A model generated the notes under the pieces. The model did no database searches. It was not told the DNA's origin and saw only the letters and a program-made list of their open reading frames with translations. A stretch of DNA of 64,000 nt, from assembly GCF_000759475.1 (NCBI RefSeq), contig NZ_CP009454.1:2976001-3040000 (forward strand). The letters are read 5' to 3'. Below, piece by piece: positions 35,106 through 43,937 of this stretch (positions are counted from its first letter, which is position 1; each line of letters begins with the position of its first letter). The position numbers were made by a program, and so were the translations under genes. This DNA is from Pantoea rwandensis (lineage in GTDB: Bacteria; Pseudomonadota; Gammaproteobacteria; Enterobacterales; Enterobacteriaceae).

Positions 35106-35284
35106 AGCAAAAACAGGCTTTTATCCAGTTTAGAATTTGAGGTGGCTCACAAAACTGTACTGGAATACCCTAACACATTCTGCCGACTTTGCAGAAAAGG
35201 CTGGGCTGAATTAGGACATTGCCTGATTAGCAAATGCACCATTTTCTCTTGATCACCAAATCGCTCCGCATCGCGTAATGTTCG
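35106..35284. other. Upstream region of the invasin-like gene
   Basis: About 180 bases with no open frame of interest; presumably the promoter of the invasin-like gene on the minus strand. Confidence 0.4.
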
Positions 35285-35598
35285 TCAGTTCAGCGACAGG
35301 TGATAACGCAGTCTGCCGCCGTATAGGGGCTGGCCTGCTCTGAAGCTTCAGTGATTATTGTGAAAAAGGGCACGGTAGTGGTGGCCTGAGCATCTCTACT
35401 GCTGCAAGGGCTATCCGCAGCGCTGAGGCTTTTACGTTGGGTCAGGAGCCAGGCGCAGGGAGGCGACTGGCAGTTCGGGTTGGCCTGGATGGCCTTACCC
35501 GAACGATCCGCCGGCACGACGTGGAAGCCGAAGGCACCGCGTCAGCGGCGCGAGGACAGCCCGGCAGCAGCAGAGGTGCTCGGGCCCGCACTCCAATA
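35285..35598. other. Anonymous GC-rich element
   Basis: About 310 bases that are visibly richer in G and C than the flanks and contain no convincing gene. The minus strand has a 75-codon frame (35290-35517) from GTG at 35515-35517, rich in Ser, Ala, Pro, Cys and Thr, without a good ribosome binding site; reading frames on the other strand are also fairly open. It may be a mobile-element remnant, a dispersed repeat or a structured RNA. I do not recognise it. Confidence 0.4.
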
Positions 35599-35612
35599 TG
35601 CTAACCCACACG

Positions 35613-35646
35613 AAAAAAGCTGCCACTTTTAACAGCGACAGCTTTT
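35613..35646 (-). terminator. Terminator of the SDR/ABC operon
   Basis: Minus-strand CAAAAGCTG pairs with CAGCTTTT around a 16-base interior and ends in a U-run, about 90 bases after the last dehydrogenase gene. Confidence 0.65.
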
Positions 35647-35734
35647 GCAAATAGGGCTTTAACTCACGAGCATTCCCCCCTCCCCCACAGAGCGCCCTGC
35701 GTCAAGCCCCGCCAGGCGCTTACAGCTGCTGCGA

Positions 35735-36532
35735 TTAGGAGAAAATCAGCCCGCCATCCACGTTGATGGTTTGACCGGTAATGTAGCGCGCATCATCCGA
35801 CGCGAGAAACGCCACCAGCCCGGCGACATCTTGCGGCTGTCCGGCGCGTTTCAACGGAATATTTTCCACCCATTCCGCCATCAACTCGCCTTTGCCATAC
35901 TGCTTTTTATCGCTGCTGAGGATTTCTCCCCATACGCGATCGTTGTAATCCCACATCTCACTTTCGATGATGCCCGGACAAAAAGCATTGACGGTGATGT
36001 GCCATGGCGCCAGTTCCAGCGCCAGACTCTGAGTAATACCGATGACACCCATTTTGCTGGCCGCATAATGTGGCGTGTAGATAAAGCCCTGCCGCCCCTG
36101 TCCTGATGAGGTGTTGATCAGGCTCCCGCTGCCCTGCTTCACCATGTACTTTGCCGCCTCACGACAACACAGCCAGACGCCGGTGGTGTTCACTGCCAGA
36201 ATTTTTTCGAAATCGCTTTTCGGCATCGCATCAAAGCGATCGATGGTGATCACGCCAGCGTTCTGAATCGAAACATCAATGGTGCCAAAGCGCTCAGCGG
36301 CCTGCTGATAAAGCTGCTGCACTTCGGCTTCATTGGTCACATCCACCTGCAGCGCCAGAATCTCACCGCCAAACTGCTCTTCCAGCGCCCGCGCCGTGGT
36401 GAATACCCGATCCGCGTTGGACACCATCACCAGTCTTGCACCATCGCGTGCAAATCGTGCGGCAATGCCCGCGCCAATCCCGCGGCATGCGCCGGTAATC
36501 ACCACCGTTTTTCCACTAAAATCGCGTGTCAT
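35735..36532 (-). CDS. Short-chain dehydrogenase, last gene of sugar/polyol operon
   Basis: 265-residue NAD(P)-dependent SDR. Cofactor motif TGACRGIG (13-20), NAG (91-93), catalytic Ser143, Tyr156 and Lys160, and a C-terminal ITGQTINVDGGLIFS. Resembles sorbitol/polyol dehydrogenases of the classical SDR group; the exact substrate is not predictable. AGGAGG stands four bases before the ATG and the gene begins 11 bases after the permease stop. With the first-gene SDR it would give two successive or alternative oxidations of the imported compound. Confidence 0.85.
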   Translation of the reverse strand: MTRDFSGKTVVITGACRGIGAGIAARFARDGARLVMVSNADRVFTTARALEEQFGGEILALQVDVTNEAEVQQLYQQAAERFGTIDVSIQNAGVITIDRFDAMPKSDFEKILAVNTTGVWLCCREAAKYMVKQGSGSLINTSSGQGRQGFIYTPHYAASKMGVIGITQSLALELAPWHITVNAFCPGIIESEMWDYNDRVWGEILSSDKKQYGKGELMAEWVENIPLKRAGQPQDVAGLVAFLASDDARYITGQTINVDGGLIFS

Positions 36533-36543
36533 ATTGCCTCCTG

Positions 36544-37611
36544 TTATCCATGCGTTGCTTCAGGCAGGGCGGCCGATTGCTGCTTTTTTTCATGTCTGCG
36601 CAGCAGCACCACCTTACTTTGTAATTTTTGCTGGAACTGGTCGATCACCACGGCGGTGACAATCACCAGTCCTTTAATCACCATTTGCCAGAAATCGCTG
36701 ACGCCCATCATCACCATGCCATCGGCGAGGAACACGATAACAAAGGCACCGATGATCGAACCTGATACGCGCCCGCGCCCTCCTGCTAACGCAGTTCCGC
36801 CTAACACCGTCGCGCCGATGGCGTCCATTTCGAACATGTTGCCGGTCATCGGGTGCGCAGTTTGCAGCTGAGATGCCACGATCAATCCCACCAGCGCAGC
36901 GCATAAACCGGAGAAGGCATAAACAAACACTTTGACCTTGATGATCGGTACACCGGCCAGGCGTGCCGCAGATTCATTGCCGCCAGTGGCATAGATGTAA
37001 CGCCCCAGCGGGGTTTTACGTGTCAGATAGAGGCCGAGCAGCAGGAAGCCGATCATCAACCAGATAGGGATGTAGACACCAAGCACACTGCCCGATCCCA
37101 AAAACGCGAAACCGGTATTACCCAATGCTGGCATCCCCACCAGATTGGCGTAGGTGCTGCCATCGTTGAACAGCAGCGCGGCCCCGCGAGCCACATACAT
37201 CATGCCGAGGGTGCAGATAAAGGGTGCCACGCCCAGACGCGTCACGACGGTGCCGTTGATCAACCCCAGCACAATGCCAAACAGCGCCACCACCAGAATC
37301 ACTTCCGGCACGTTAAAGAACAGCGTGTTGCCGCCCCATAGCGGCACACCATTGGTGAGCAAAGCCCCCGCCACCATGCCGCAGATGCCCGCCACCGCAC
37401 CGACCGACAGATCGATGCCACCGGTCAGGATCACCAGCGTCATGCCAATGGCCAGCAGCCCGGTGATGGCCACATGCTGCGTCATGATCAGTAAGTTTGA
37501 GGTGGTCAGGAAATTAGGCACCATAAAGCTGAAAAAGCCGACCACGATCAGTAACGCGATAAAGGTTCGCGCTTTCAGCAAGTACATATAAAGCAGGTAT
37601 TTCTGGTTCAT
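36544..37611 (-). CDS. Sugar ABC transporter permease (RbsC/AraH family)
   Basis: 355-residue inner-membrane protein with about ten hydrophobic segments. It carries the family signature blocks LVILTGGIDLSVGAV (near residue 60), GTVVTRLGVAPFICTLGMMYVARG and ATVLGGTALAGGRGRVSGSIIGA, typical for ribose-type permeases. Partner of the ATPase 19 bases upstream and of the periplasmic binding protein in the same operon. Only one permease gene is present, so a homodimer is expected. Confidence 0.92.
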   Translation of the reverse strand: MNQKYLLYMYLLKARTFIALLIVVGFFSFMVPNFLTTSNLLIMTQHVAITGLLAIGMTLVILTGGIDLSVGAVAGICGMVAGALLTNGVPLWGGNTLFFNVPEVILVVALFGIVLGLINGTVVTRLGVAPFICTLGMMYVARGAALLFNDGSTYANLVGMPALGNTGFAFLGSGSVLGVYIPIWLMIGFLLLGLYLTRKTPLGRYIYATGGNESAARLAGVPIIKVKVFVYAFSGLCAALVGLIVASQLQTAHPMTGNMFEMDAIGATVLGGTALAGGRGRVSGSIIGAFVIVFLADGMVMMGVSDFWQMVIKGLVIVTAVVIDQFQQKLQSKVVLLRRHEKKQQSAALPEATHG

Positions 37612-37630
37612 TTATTGATCTCCTGCGGGC

Positions 37631-39151
37631 TCAATCATGCGGTGTTGAGGCGCTAATCAGCGCTTCTCGCGTTGCCGCGCTGCGCTGTAAGTCGGCGGTA
37701 ATACGGCCATCGGCCATCACCAGAATGCGATCGGCCAGTGCCATCACCTCGTCCAGTTCAGAAGAGGAGAACATCACCGCCAGACCTTGCTGTGCGAGAT
37801 TGCCAATCAGGTGGTACACGTCCGTTTTGGCCCCCACATCGATCCCGCGCGTGGGTTCATCCAGCAACACCACTTGAGGGCCCGTCATCAGCGCTTTTCC
37901 CAGCACCACTTTCTGCTGGTTGCCGCCGCTGAGTGAGGTAATCGGCAGTTCCGGATCGCTCACTTTGATGGCGAGATGACCAATCATTTCATCGACGCGA
38001 CGCTGCTCTTTGTGGGGATTGAGTAAGCGCAGCGCACGGCGAAAACCGCGCAAGCTGAGATCGCTTAACGTCATGTTGGCAGTGATGGACATCAACTGCA
38101 CCACGCCTTCTGTTTGTCTATCTTCCGGTACCAGCGCAATGCCTTTCTTTAACCGCTGCTGGAAATTGCGTTTATCCAGCACTTCGCCATTCAGGCTGAC
38201 GCTGCCAGACTGGCAGTGCATCATGCCAATCAGCCCTTTAAACAACTCCGTGCGTCCCGCGCCCAGTAAACCGTAAATGCCGATCACTTCACCCTTGCGC
38301 AGTGAAAACGACACATCATTGAGCTTATAGCCACCATTCTGATGCAGTGCCGTCAGACCGTTGACGTGCAAAACGGTTTCGCCCTGAGCCGCGGGCTGAT
38401 AGTCGAAGTGTTTTTTCTTGTCGCCGACCATCTGTTCGATGATCCAGGGAACCGAAGCGTCACGCACTTCTCGCTCGCTGATAAAGCGACCGTCACGAAA
38501 AATGGTGATGTGATCGCCAATTTCCATCAGCTCTTCCAGCCGATGCGAGATATAGATGATGGTCACGCCACGCCGCTTCAGCTGGTCAATGACGTTGAAC
38601 AGCACTTTCACTTCAGACTGGCTCAGCGCACTGGTGGGTTCATCCATGATCAGCACACGCGTATCTTTGGACAACGCCCGGGCGATCTCAACCAGCTGCT
38701 GATGGCCGATGCCCAATTCCCCCAGCTGCGCATAAGGGTCAACATCCAGCTCCAGTCGCTCCAGCAATGATTTCGCCAGCGCATACTGATATTTTTCATT
38801 GATCACGCCGCGCTGGAAAAACTCGTTGGCGATAAAGATGTTGTCCATCACATTCATGTTGGGGAACAGGTTGAGTTCCTGAAAAATGATGCTGATACCG
38901 TGCTTTTCCGCCTGATGGGTGGAACTGAGCGACACCACTTTGCCGTCCAGCAGAATTTCACCCGATGAAGGGGTTTCCACGCCTGCCAGCATTTTCATCA
39001 TGGTGGATTTACCGGCACCGTTTTCGCCAATCAGCACGTTCACTTTGTTGCGATAGACGCGGTAATTCACCTGATCGAGTGCGGTCACGCCGGGGTAAAT
39101 GCGTGACACATTACGAGTTTCGATGATCACGTCACTTTGAGGATTTTGCAT
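37631..39151 (-). CDS. Sugar ABC transporter ATP-binding protein (RbsA/MglA family)
   Basis: 506-residue double ATPase. First domain has Walker A GENGAGKST (near residue 38), LGIGHQQLVEIARAL signature and Walker B VLIMDEPTSAL. The second has the degenerate Walker A GLLGAGRTEL typical of this family and LSGGNQQKVVLGKAL with LLDEPTRGIDVG. Cytosolic motor of the ribose-like importer. AAGGAG lies five bases before the ATG. Confidence 0.95.
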   Translation of the reverse strand: MQNPQSDVIIETRNVSRIYPGVTALDQVNYRVYRNKVNVLIGENGAGKSTMMKMLAGVETPSSGEILLDGKVVSLSSTHQAEKHGISIIFQELNLFPNMNVMDNIFIANEFFQRGVINEKYQYALAKSLLERLELDVDPYAQLGELGIGHQQLVEIARALSKDTRVLIMDEPTSALSQSEVKVLFNVIDQLKRRGVTIIYISHRLEELMEIGDHITIFRDGRFISEREVRDASVPWIIEQMVGDKKKHFDYQPAAQGETVLHVNGLTALHQNGGYKLNDVSFSLRKGEVIGIYGLLGAGRTELFKGLIGMMHCQSGSVSLNGEVLDKRNFQQRLKKGIALVPEDRQTEGVVQLMSITANMTLSDLSLRGFRRALRLLNPHKEQRRVDEMIGHLAIKVSDPELPITSLSGGNQQKVVLGKALMTGPQVVLLDEPTRGIDVGAKTDVYHLIGNLAQQGLAVMFSSSELDEVMALADRILVMADGRITADLQRSAATREALISASTPHD

Positions 39152-39160
39152 ACCCGCTCC

Positions 39161-39772
39161 TTACTGCCGCACGATGGCAGCAGGTGTGACATTCGGCACC
39201 TGTTCAGGCGTATCGAAGCTGCTAAACACGCCGGAAATTTGCACTTTATCGCCGACTTTGGGCTTGAAGGCGCTCATCATGTTGGCTGCCTGCTGATTAA
39301 TGGCGCGGCTGTAGTCGCCAAACAGCACCTGATCGTTGAAGTCCTGATAGCTGGCCCCTTTATAGGCATCACGCAGCACCGTGCCAGGGAAAATCGGACC
39401 GACCTGCACCGTCACGTTATCGCCTGATACATCTTTCACCGTCATTCGGCCATTACGTGAAGTGGTATTCACCGCCGTAACTTCACCACTAACCTTGACG
39501 CTGAAGACACAGGGGTTCTCTTCCTGTGCGCGGTAGCCGTAGGTTTGACAGGCGCTGTCAAAATCTTTGGCGGACTTCAATGCATTCAGCAGTTCAGCCA
39601 CCGGCTTCGCATCGTGCTGAATCTGCGGCACCAGTTTCTGCTGCCAGGTCTGAGCAATATTGGCCATTTTAGGATTGGGGGGATTTTTCAGGTCGGCCAG
39701 CTCCTGCTGCGACACAATGCGGCAACCGCTAAGGATCACGATAGGAAGCAGTAACCAGAGTCGTTTGTGCAT
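39161..39772 (-). CDS. DUF2291 lipoprotein of the sugar ABC operon
   Basis: 203-residue predicted lipoprotein with lipobox LSGC (Cys17). The rest looks like a small beta-rich OB-type domain (VSGEVTAVNTTSRNGRMTVK, VGDKVQISGVFSSFD). It fits DUF2291 (PF10054), which I know from ribose-like ABC transporter operons; its function is unknown. The ATG at 39770-39772 is six bases after AGGAG. Being encoded between binding protein and ATPase, it probably works with the importer in the periplasm. Confidence 0.8.
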   Translation of the reverse strand: MHKRLWLLLPIVILSGCRIVSQQELADLKNPPNPKMANIAQTWQQKLVPQIQHDAKPVAELLNALKSAKDFDSACQTYGYRAQEENPCVFSVKVSGEVTAVNTTSRNGRMTVKDVSGDNVTVQVGPIFPGTVLRDAYKGASYQDFNDQVLFGDYSRAINQQAANMMSAFKPKVGDKVQISGVFSSFDTPEQVPNVTPAAIVRQ

Positions 39773-39816
39773 CACATTCTCCTGGGCGCCTGCTGTGCAG
39801 GCGCACCGATTATTGA

Positions 39817-40752
39817 TTACGACTTGTAGTTAAAGTCCTGCACACCTTTAGCATTGTCCGGGGTGATCAGAATGCCGCGGAACATCACGCGCTGCTTCTC
39901 TGGTTTCACCCCTTTCTGGATGAAGTTGTCGAGGTCGGTCACGCCCTGCGCAGCAATAGCCTGTGCCTGCAACATCACCGTGGCTTTCAGATCGCCTTTT
40001 TCTACCGCATCACGCTCGTCGTTGCTGCCGTCGATACCCACCACGGTGACATCGGTGCGGCCTGCGGCTTTAAGTGCCGCAATTGCACCCAGCGCCACTG
40101 GGCCGTTACCGCAGATCACGCCTTTCACATCAGGATGAGCCTGCAGGATGCTGTCCATGATGCGTTTGCCATCGATCAAGGTGCCTTTCGCATCCTGACG
40201 CGCGACAGATTTCATATCCGGATACTGATCCAGCACCTGGTGGAAGGATTTCGAGCGGGTGACGCAGTTGTTGTCAGCGAGGTTACAGGTCAATTCGGCA
40301 TAGCTGCCCTTTTCACCCATTTTCTCCACAAACACGTTGGCCACATCAGAACCCGCCTGGAAGTTGTTGTGGGTGATCTGCGCCAGCGCCACATCGTCTA
40401 CCGGAATCTCACGGTTGATCAGCACCACGGGAATACCCGCATCTTTGGCTTTTTTGATTGCCGCGACGCTGGCGGTGGAGTCGGCGTTATCCAGCACAAT
40501 GCCCTGCACTTTTTTACCGATGGCGGCATCGATCAGTTCGCTCTGCTTCTTAACGTCTTCACCGTGCGACAGCACGCTGGTTTTATAGCCCAGCTCTTGC
40601 GCTTTCAGGTTGGCGCCTTTGGCTTCGGAAGCGTAATAGGGGTTATCCAGTGAGTTCACCAGAATCATGATGGTGCCTTTGTCGGCAGCGAAACTGGATT
40701 GGGCGATCAGGCAACTGGCAATGGCGGTGAATAACAGGGTACGTTTTTTCAT
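39817..40752 (-). CDS. Periplasmic sugar-binding protein (RbsB-like)
   Basis: 311-residue exported protein of the Peripla_BP_4 type. Signal peptide residues 1-22 (ends SFA), then GTIMILVNSLDNPYYASEAKGA, VQGIVLDNADSTAS and a hinge-side VVGIDGSNDERDAV, all typical of ribose/galactose binders. One possible disulfide pair lies in LTCNLADNNCVTR, unusual for RbsB. The ligand is probably a pentose, hexose or polyol; this is inference from the two dehydrogenases in the operon. Confidence 0.9.
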   Translation of the reverse strand: MKKRTLLFTAIASCLIAQSSFAADKGTIMILVNSLDNPYYASEAKGANLKAQELGYKTSVLSHGEDVKKQSELIDAAIGKKVQGIVLDNADSTASVAAIKKAKDAGIPVVLINREIPVDDVALAQITHNNFQAGSDVANVFVEKMGEKGSYAELTCNLADNNCVTRSKSFHQVLDQYPDMKSVARQDAKGTLIDGKRIMDSILQAHPDVKGVICGNGPVALGAIAALKAAGRTDVTVVGIDGSNDERDAVEKGDLKATVMLQAQAIAAQGVTDLDNFIQKGVKPEKQRVMFRGILITPDNAKGVQDFNYKS

Positions 40753-40817
40753 GTTCGTGCTCTCTCATTGTTTTGTTGTTATTGCAGGGTTGAGGCCGTA
40801 CTGGTGCTGGCGCGGCA

Positions 40818-41615
40818 TTACCAGATGGTGAAGCCGCCATCGATCATTAAATCTGCGCCGGTGATCATGTCGCTGCCGTTGCTGGCGAAGAACAGCACGG
40901 CAGCGGCAATTTCATCGGTGTAAGCAAAACGCCCTAGCGGGATCAGTTTTTTCATCTGTTCGCCTTTCTCACCGCGCCAGGCCTTTTCGCCCATCGGCGT
41001 CAGCACCACGGTGGGTGACAAGGTATTCACGTTGATACGGTGTGGTGCGAACTCTTTGGCCATGACTTTGGTCATACCGAGCAGACCCGCTTTGGCAGAG
41101 GTATAGGCCACGTGGTTATCAATGGCGATGGAAGCGGCCTGTGACGCGATATTGATGATCTTGCCGCCCTTACCGGCGCGCACCATGCGTTTGCCCGCCG
41201 CTTGTGAGCAGAGAAAAGGACCCGTGAGATTAACGGCGATCTGCTTTTGCCACTCGGCAAAGTCGGTTTCCAGTACCGGCTGTAACATCACATAACCCGC
41301 GCAGTTCACCAGGATATCGATGTGCCCGTAATGCTGTTCGACGTGATCGAACGCCGCCTCCACCGAATCAGCATCGGTCACGTCACAGCACACCAGCAGC
41401 ACGCGGTCAGCGGAGAATTGTTCCTGCACAGCTGCGACGCGGTCGCTTTCGAATGGAGGGTAAAGCAGGGCCAGTCGCGCACCTTTTTCTAACAGCACTG
41501 CGTTACTGGCCATGGCAATACCACCGAGGCCACCGGTTACCACCGCCACCTTGCCGGTGAGGTCCAGATCGGTATTCACGCCGTAGCGCAGGTTGACATC
41601 GTATTCCCCACTCAT
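40818..41615 (-). CDS. Short-chain dehydrogenase with altered glycine motif, first gene of operon
   Basis: 265-residue SDR resembling proteins annotated as D-threitol or polyol dehydrogenases (opening YDVNLRYGVNTDLDLTGKVAVVTGG). Catalytic Ser158, Tyr171 and Lys175 are present, also NCAG. The cofactor motif reads TGGLGGIA (27-34): the last glycine of TGxxxGxG is alanine, which may affect NAD(P) binding. The ATG at 41613-41615 is seven bases from AGGAG; the frame continues 27 codons upstream without similarity. Divergent from the DeoR gene. Confidence 0.82.
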   Translation of the reverse strand: MSGEYDVNLRYGVNTDLDLTGKVAVVTGGLGGIAMASNAVLLEKGARLALLYPPFESDRVAAVQEQFSADRVLLVCCDVTDADSVEAAFDHVEQHYGHIDILVNCAGYVMLQPVLETDFAEWQKQIAVNLTGPFLCSQAAGKRMVRAGKGGKIINIASQAASIAIDNHVAYTSAKAGLLGMTKVMAKEFAPHRINVNTLSPTVVLTPMGEKAWRGEKGEQMKKLIPLGRFAYTDEIAAAVLFFASNGSDMITGADLMIDGGFTIW

Positions 41616-41724
41616 CCTTTCTCTCCTGTGTGCATGTTCAACGGCTCTGGTTATCTCTGGCCGGATAGGTTCGCAGTAACTTTGATTTTCGAACAAAAAT
41701 ATAAGCTATCGTTTCGCAATGGTT

Positions 41725-41740
41725 TGTGGGTGAGATCAAA
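41725..41740. promoter_or_regulatory. CRP-like site between the SDR operon and the DeoR gene
   Basis: TGTGG-GTGAGA-TCAAA, eight of ten half-site bases equal to TGTGA-N6-TCACA. It lies 110 bases ahead of the operon. Nearby TTTTCGAACAAAAAT (about 41683-41697) and TTTTCATTCGAAAAT (about 41869-41883) share a TTCGAA core and could be DeoR-type operators. Confidence 0.5.
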
Positions 41741-41991
41741 TTTCATACAAATGATTTAAACTATTTTTATCCCTCTGTATTTTAAGTAAATAACCAAATA
41801 ACGCGTTTTTTGATATAGAAATAACGGCTGTCAGGTGTATGTGAAATCAATTGCATGGCTTTATCTTATTTTCATTCGAAAATGCATCTTTGTGCGAGCC
41901 GCCTCGCAAATCCCTGGCACGCAGAGTAAAATCATCACGGGTTTTCTTATGGCCAAAACCAGACCGTGATTGGAAAGAGGGAGCATTTCGA

Positions 41992-42813
41992 TTGAAAAGC
42001 AAAACTGAGCAGCTGGCTGACATGCAGCAGCGTCGTGAGAAGATCCTGGAGATGATCCGCGAGGACGGCACAGTCACGGTTAAAGCGCTTACCGATACCT
42101 TTGGCCTGACCGAGGCAACCATCCGCACCGATTTGCGTATGCTGCAAAAAGCCGGGCATGTGCAGCGTTATCACGGTGGCGCCACGCTGATGACCGGTAA
42201 GCAGAACACCGGCGCACTGCTGCTTGAGCGTCAAACTCACCTTGATGAGAAAGAAGCCATTGGCCGACTGGCCGCGCAGTATGTGGAAAATGGGGATACG
42301 GTGATTTTCGATTCCGGCACCACCACCACCGCCATTGCCGAGGCGATTGGGCATATCCGTCGTTTATCGGTGATCACCACGGCGGTGAATATTGCGCTGA
42401 AGCTGGGGGGCGAACCGGGGATTAATATCCTGCTGACGGGCGGTACCTTCAAATTTCCGACACTCTCGACGTCCGGTGAAAAAGCGGCTTCTTTCTTTGA
42501 AAACGTGCTGGCCGAAAAGCTGTTTCTCGCCACCGCCTGTATTTCGCCGCGCCTCGGGTTGAGCTTCCCCAGCGAGACGGATATCAAAGTGAAGATGGCG
42601 ATGATCAACTCCGCCAGTACGGTGTTTGTGGTGGCAGACTCCAGCAAAATCGATAAGGTGTCGATGTTTGCCCTGCCCTGTGACTGGAGCAAAATCCATT
42701 ATTTGATTACCGATCGCGGGATTACGTCGGCGCAGATTGCGGCGTTTGAAGCGTTAGGTGTACAGGTGTTGGTGGCAGGTATTGAAGAGGCAAAAAAACG
42801 CGCGGTATTTTGA
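41992..42813 (+). CDS. DeoR-family transcriptional regulator (TTG start)
   Basis: 273-residue regulator. Residues 10-65 form the DeoR helix-turn-helix (RREKILEMIREDGTVTVKAL, then EATIRTDLRMLQKAGHVQRYHGGA), followed by a DeoR_C sugar-phosphate sensor with FDSGTTTTAIAEAI and the C-terminal VVADSSKIDKVS. I chose TTG at 41992, eight bases after AGAGGGAG; the upstream in-frame stretch does not look like protein. A later ATG at 42022 is possible. Divergent from and likely repressor of the adjacent SDR/ABC operon, with a phosphorylated intermediate as inducer. Confidence 0.85.
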   Translation: MKSKTEQLADMQQRREKILEMIREDGTVTVKALTDTFGLTEATIRTDLRMLQKAGHVQRYHGGATLMTGKQNTGALLLERQTHLDEKEAIGRLAAQYVENGDTVIFDSGTTTTAIAEAIGHIRRLSVITTAVNIALKLGGEPGINILLTGGTFKFPTLSTSGEKAASFFENVLAEKLFLATACISPRLGLSFPSETDIKVKMAMINSASTVFVVADSSKIDKVSMFALPCDWSKIHYLITDRGITSAQIAAFEALGVQVLVAGIEEAKKRAVF

Positions 42814-42824
42814 GCATTCATTCA

Positions 42825-42846
42825 GGGGCGGCCAACTCGCCGCCCC
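42825..42846. terminator. Hairpin between the DeoR gene and cheZ
   Basis: GGGGCGGC/GCCGCCCC stem with a six-base loop, between two converging genes. No clear U-run on either strand, so termination is plausible but not certain. Confidence 0.5.
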
Positions 42847-42857
42847 CGCAATGCTGA

Positions 42858-43502
42858 TTAGAAACCTAAGCTATCCAGCAAATCATCGACCTGATCCTGG
42901 TTCGCGACCACGCCTGGTGCATTGGCATGGATCTGCGGGCCATTCAACAGGCTGCTGGCGTCTTTGCGCGCGGCAGCGTTGGCTTCAGGCATATTCTCCA
43001 GCAGCACCATCAGCAACTGACGCTCGATCTCCTGGATCACATCCATCATGCGCTTGATCACCTGACCAGTCAGGTCCTGGAAATCCTGCGCCATCATGAT
43101 CTCGAGCAGCTGCTTGTTGGTGTACGAGGTATGCGACGGCACATCACTGAGAAATTCGCGCGTATCCGAAACCAACTCGCGTGCATCCGCCAGCTCAATC
43201 GGGTTTTCAAACCACGCATCCCAACGGCCTTTCAGCTGGTTGGCGCTGGCTTCCATTTTGTCCTGGTGTGGCTGCGCGGCTTCAACGCAGTTTAGTGCGC
43301 GTTCTGCCGCTTGCGCCGTCATCTGCACCACGTAATCCAGACGGTCACGTGCGTCCGGAATCGCTTCCGCCGCTTCGGCAATCGCCTGGTCTAACCCCAA
43401 TTCGCGCAGGCTGTCGCGCAACATGCGCGTCAGCGAGCCGATACGGGTAATAATGTCGTGTGCCGAGGCTTCTTCGGTTGGTTTCGGAAGGTCGCTCATC
43501 AC
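42858..43502 (-). CDS. cheZ: Chemotaxis phosphatase CheZ
   Basis: 214-residue helical protein that dephosphorylates CheY-P. The active helix contains [18 protein letters not shown] with the catalytic glutamine, and the C-terminus [14 protein letters not shown] is the CheY-binding peptide. Same length as in E. coli. It begins six bases after the cheY stop and ends the cheR-cheB-cheY-cheZ unit. In E. coli flhBAE follow, here a carbohydrate regulator. Confidence 0.97.
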   Translation of the reverse strand: MMSDLPKPTEEASAHDIITRIGSLTRMLRDSLRELGLDQAIAEAAEAIPDARDRLDYVVQMTAQAAERALNCVEAAQPHQDKMEASANQLKGRWDAWFENPIELADARELVSDTREFLSDVPSHTSYTNKQLLEIMMAQDFQDLTGQVIKRMMDVIQEIERQLLMVLLENMPEANAAARKDASSLLNGPQIHANAPGVVANQDQVDDLLDSLGF

Positions 43503-43508
43503 ATCTCC

Positions 43509-43898
43509 TTACATACCCAGTTTTTCGAAAATTTTACCCAGCTTTTCTTCCAGCGTGGCTGCGGTGAACGGCTTCACTACGTAACCGCTGGCACCGGCCT
43601 GGGCGGCTGCAATGATGTTCTCTTTTTTCGCTTCGGCGGTGACCATCAGCACGGGCAGTTTGCTCAATGCCGCATCCGCACGAATGGTCTGCAGCAGTTC
43701 CAGACCGTCCATGTTGGGCATGTTCCAGTCGGATACCACGAAATCAAACCCACCCGCACGCAGTTTGGTCAGTGCATCAACACCGTCCTCTGCTTCTTCA
43801 ACGTTGTTGAATCCCAGCTCTTTCAGCAGGTTGCGGACGATACGACGCATCGTATTGAAGTCATCCACCACCAAAAAGCGCATGTTTTTATCAGCCAT
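43509..43898 (-). CDS. cheY: Chemotaxis response regulator CheY
   Basis: 129-residue receiver domain that binds FliM when phosphorylated and switches the motor to clockwise. Key residues Asp12, Asp13, phosphoacceptor Asp57, Thr87, Tyr106 and Lys109 are all in the canonical positions. AGGAG stands upstream of the ATG; the gap to cheB is 39 bases. Confidence 0.98.
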   Translation of the reverse strand: MADKNMRFLVVDDFNTMRRIVRNLLKELGFNNVEEAEDGVDALTKLRAGGFDFVVSDWNMPNMDGLELLQTIRADAALSKLPVLMVTAEAKKENIIAAAQAGASGYVVKPFTAATLEEKLGKIFEKLGM

Positions 43899-43937
43899 AT
43901 CTACTCCTGTGTTGTCTCGTCCGGCAGGACGGGCTCG

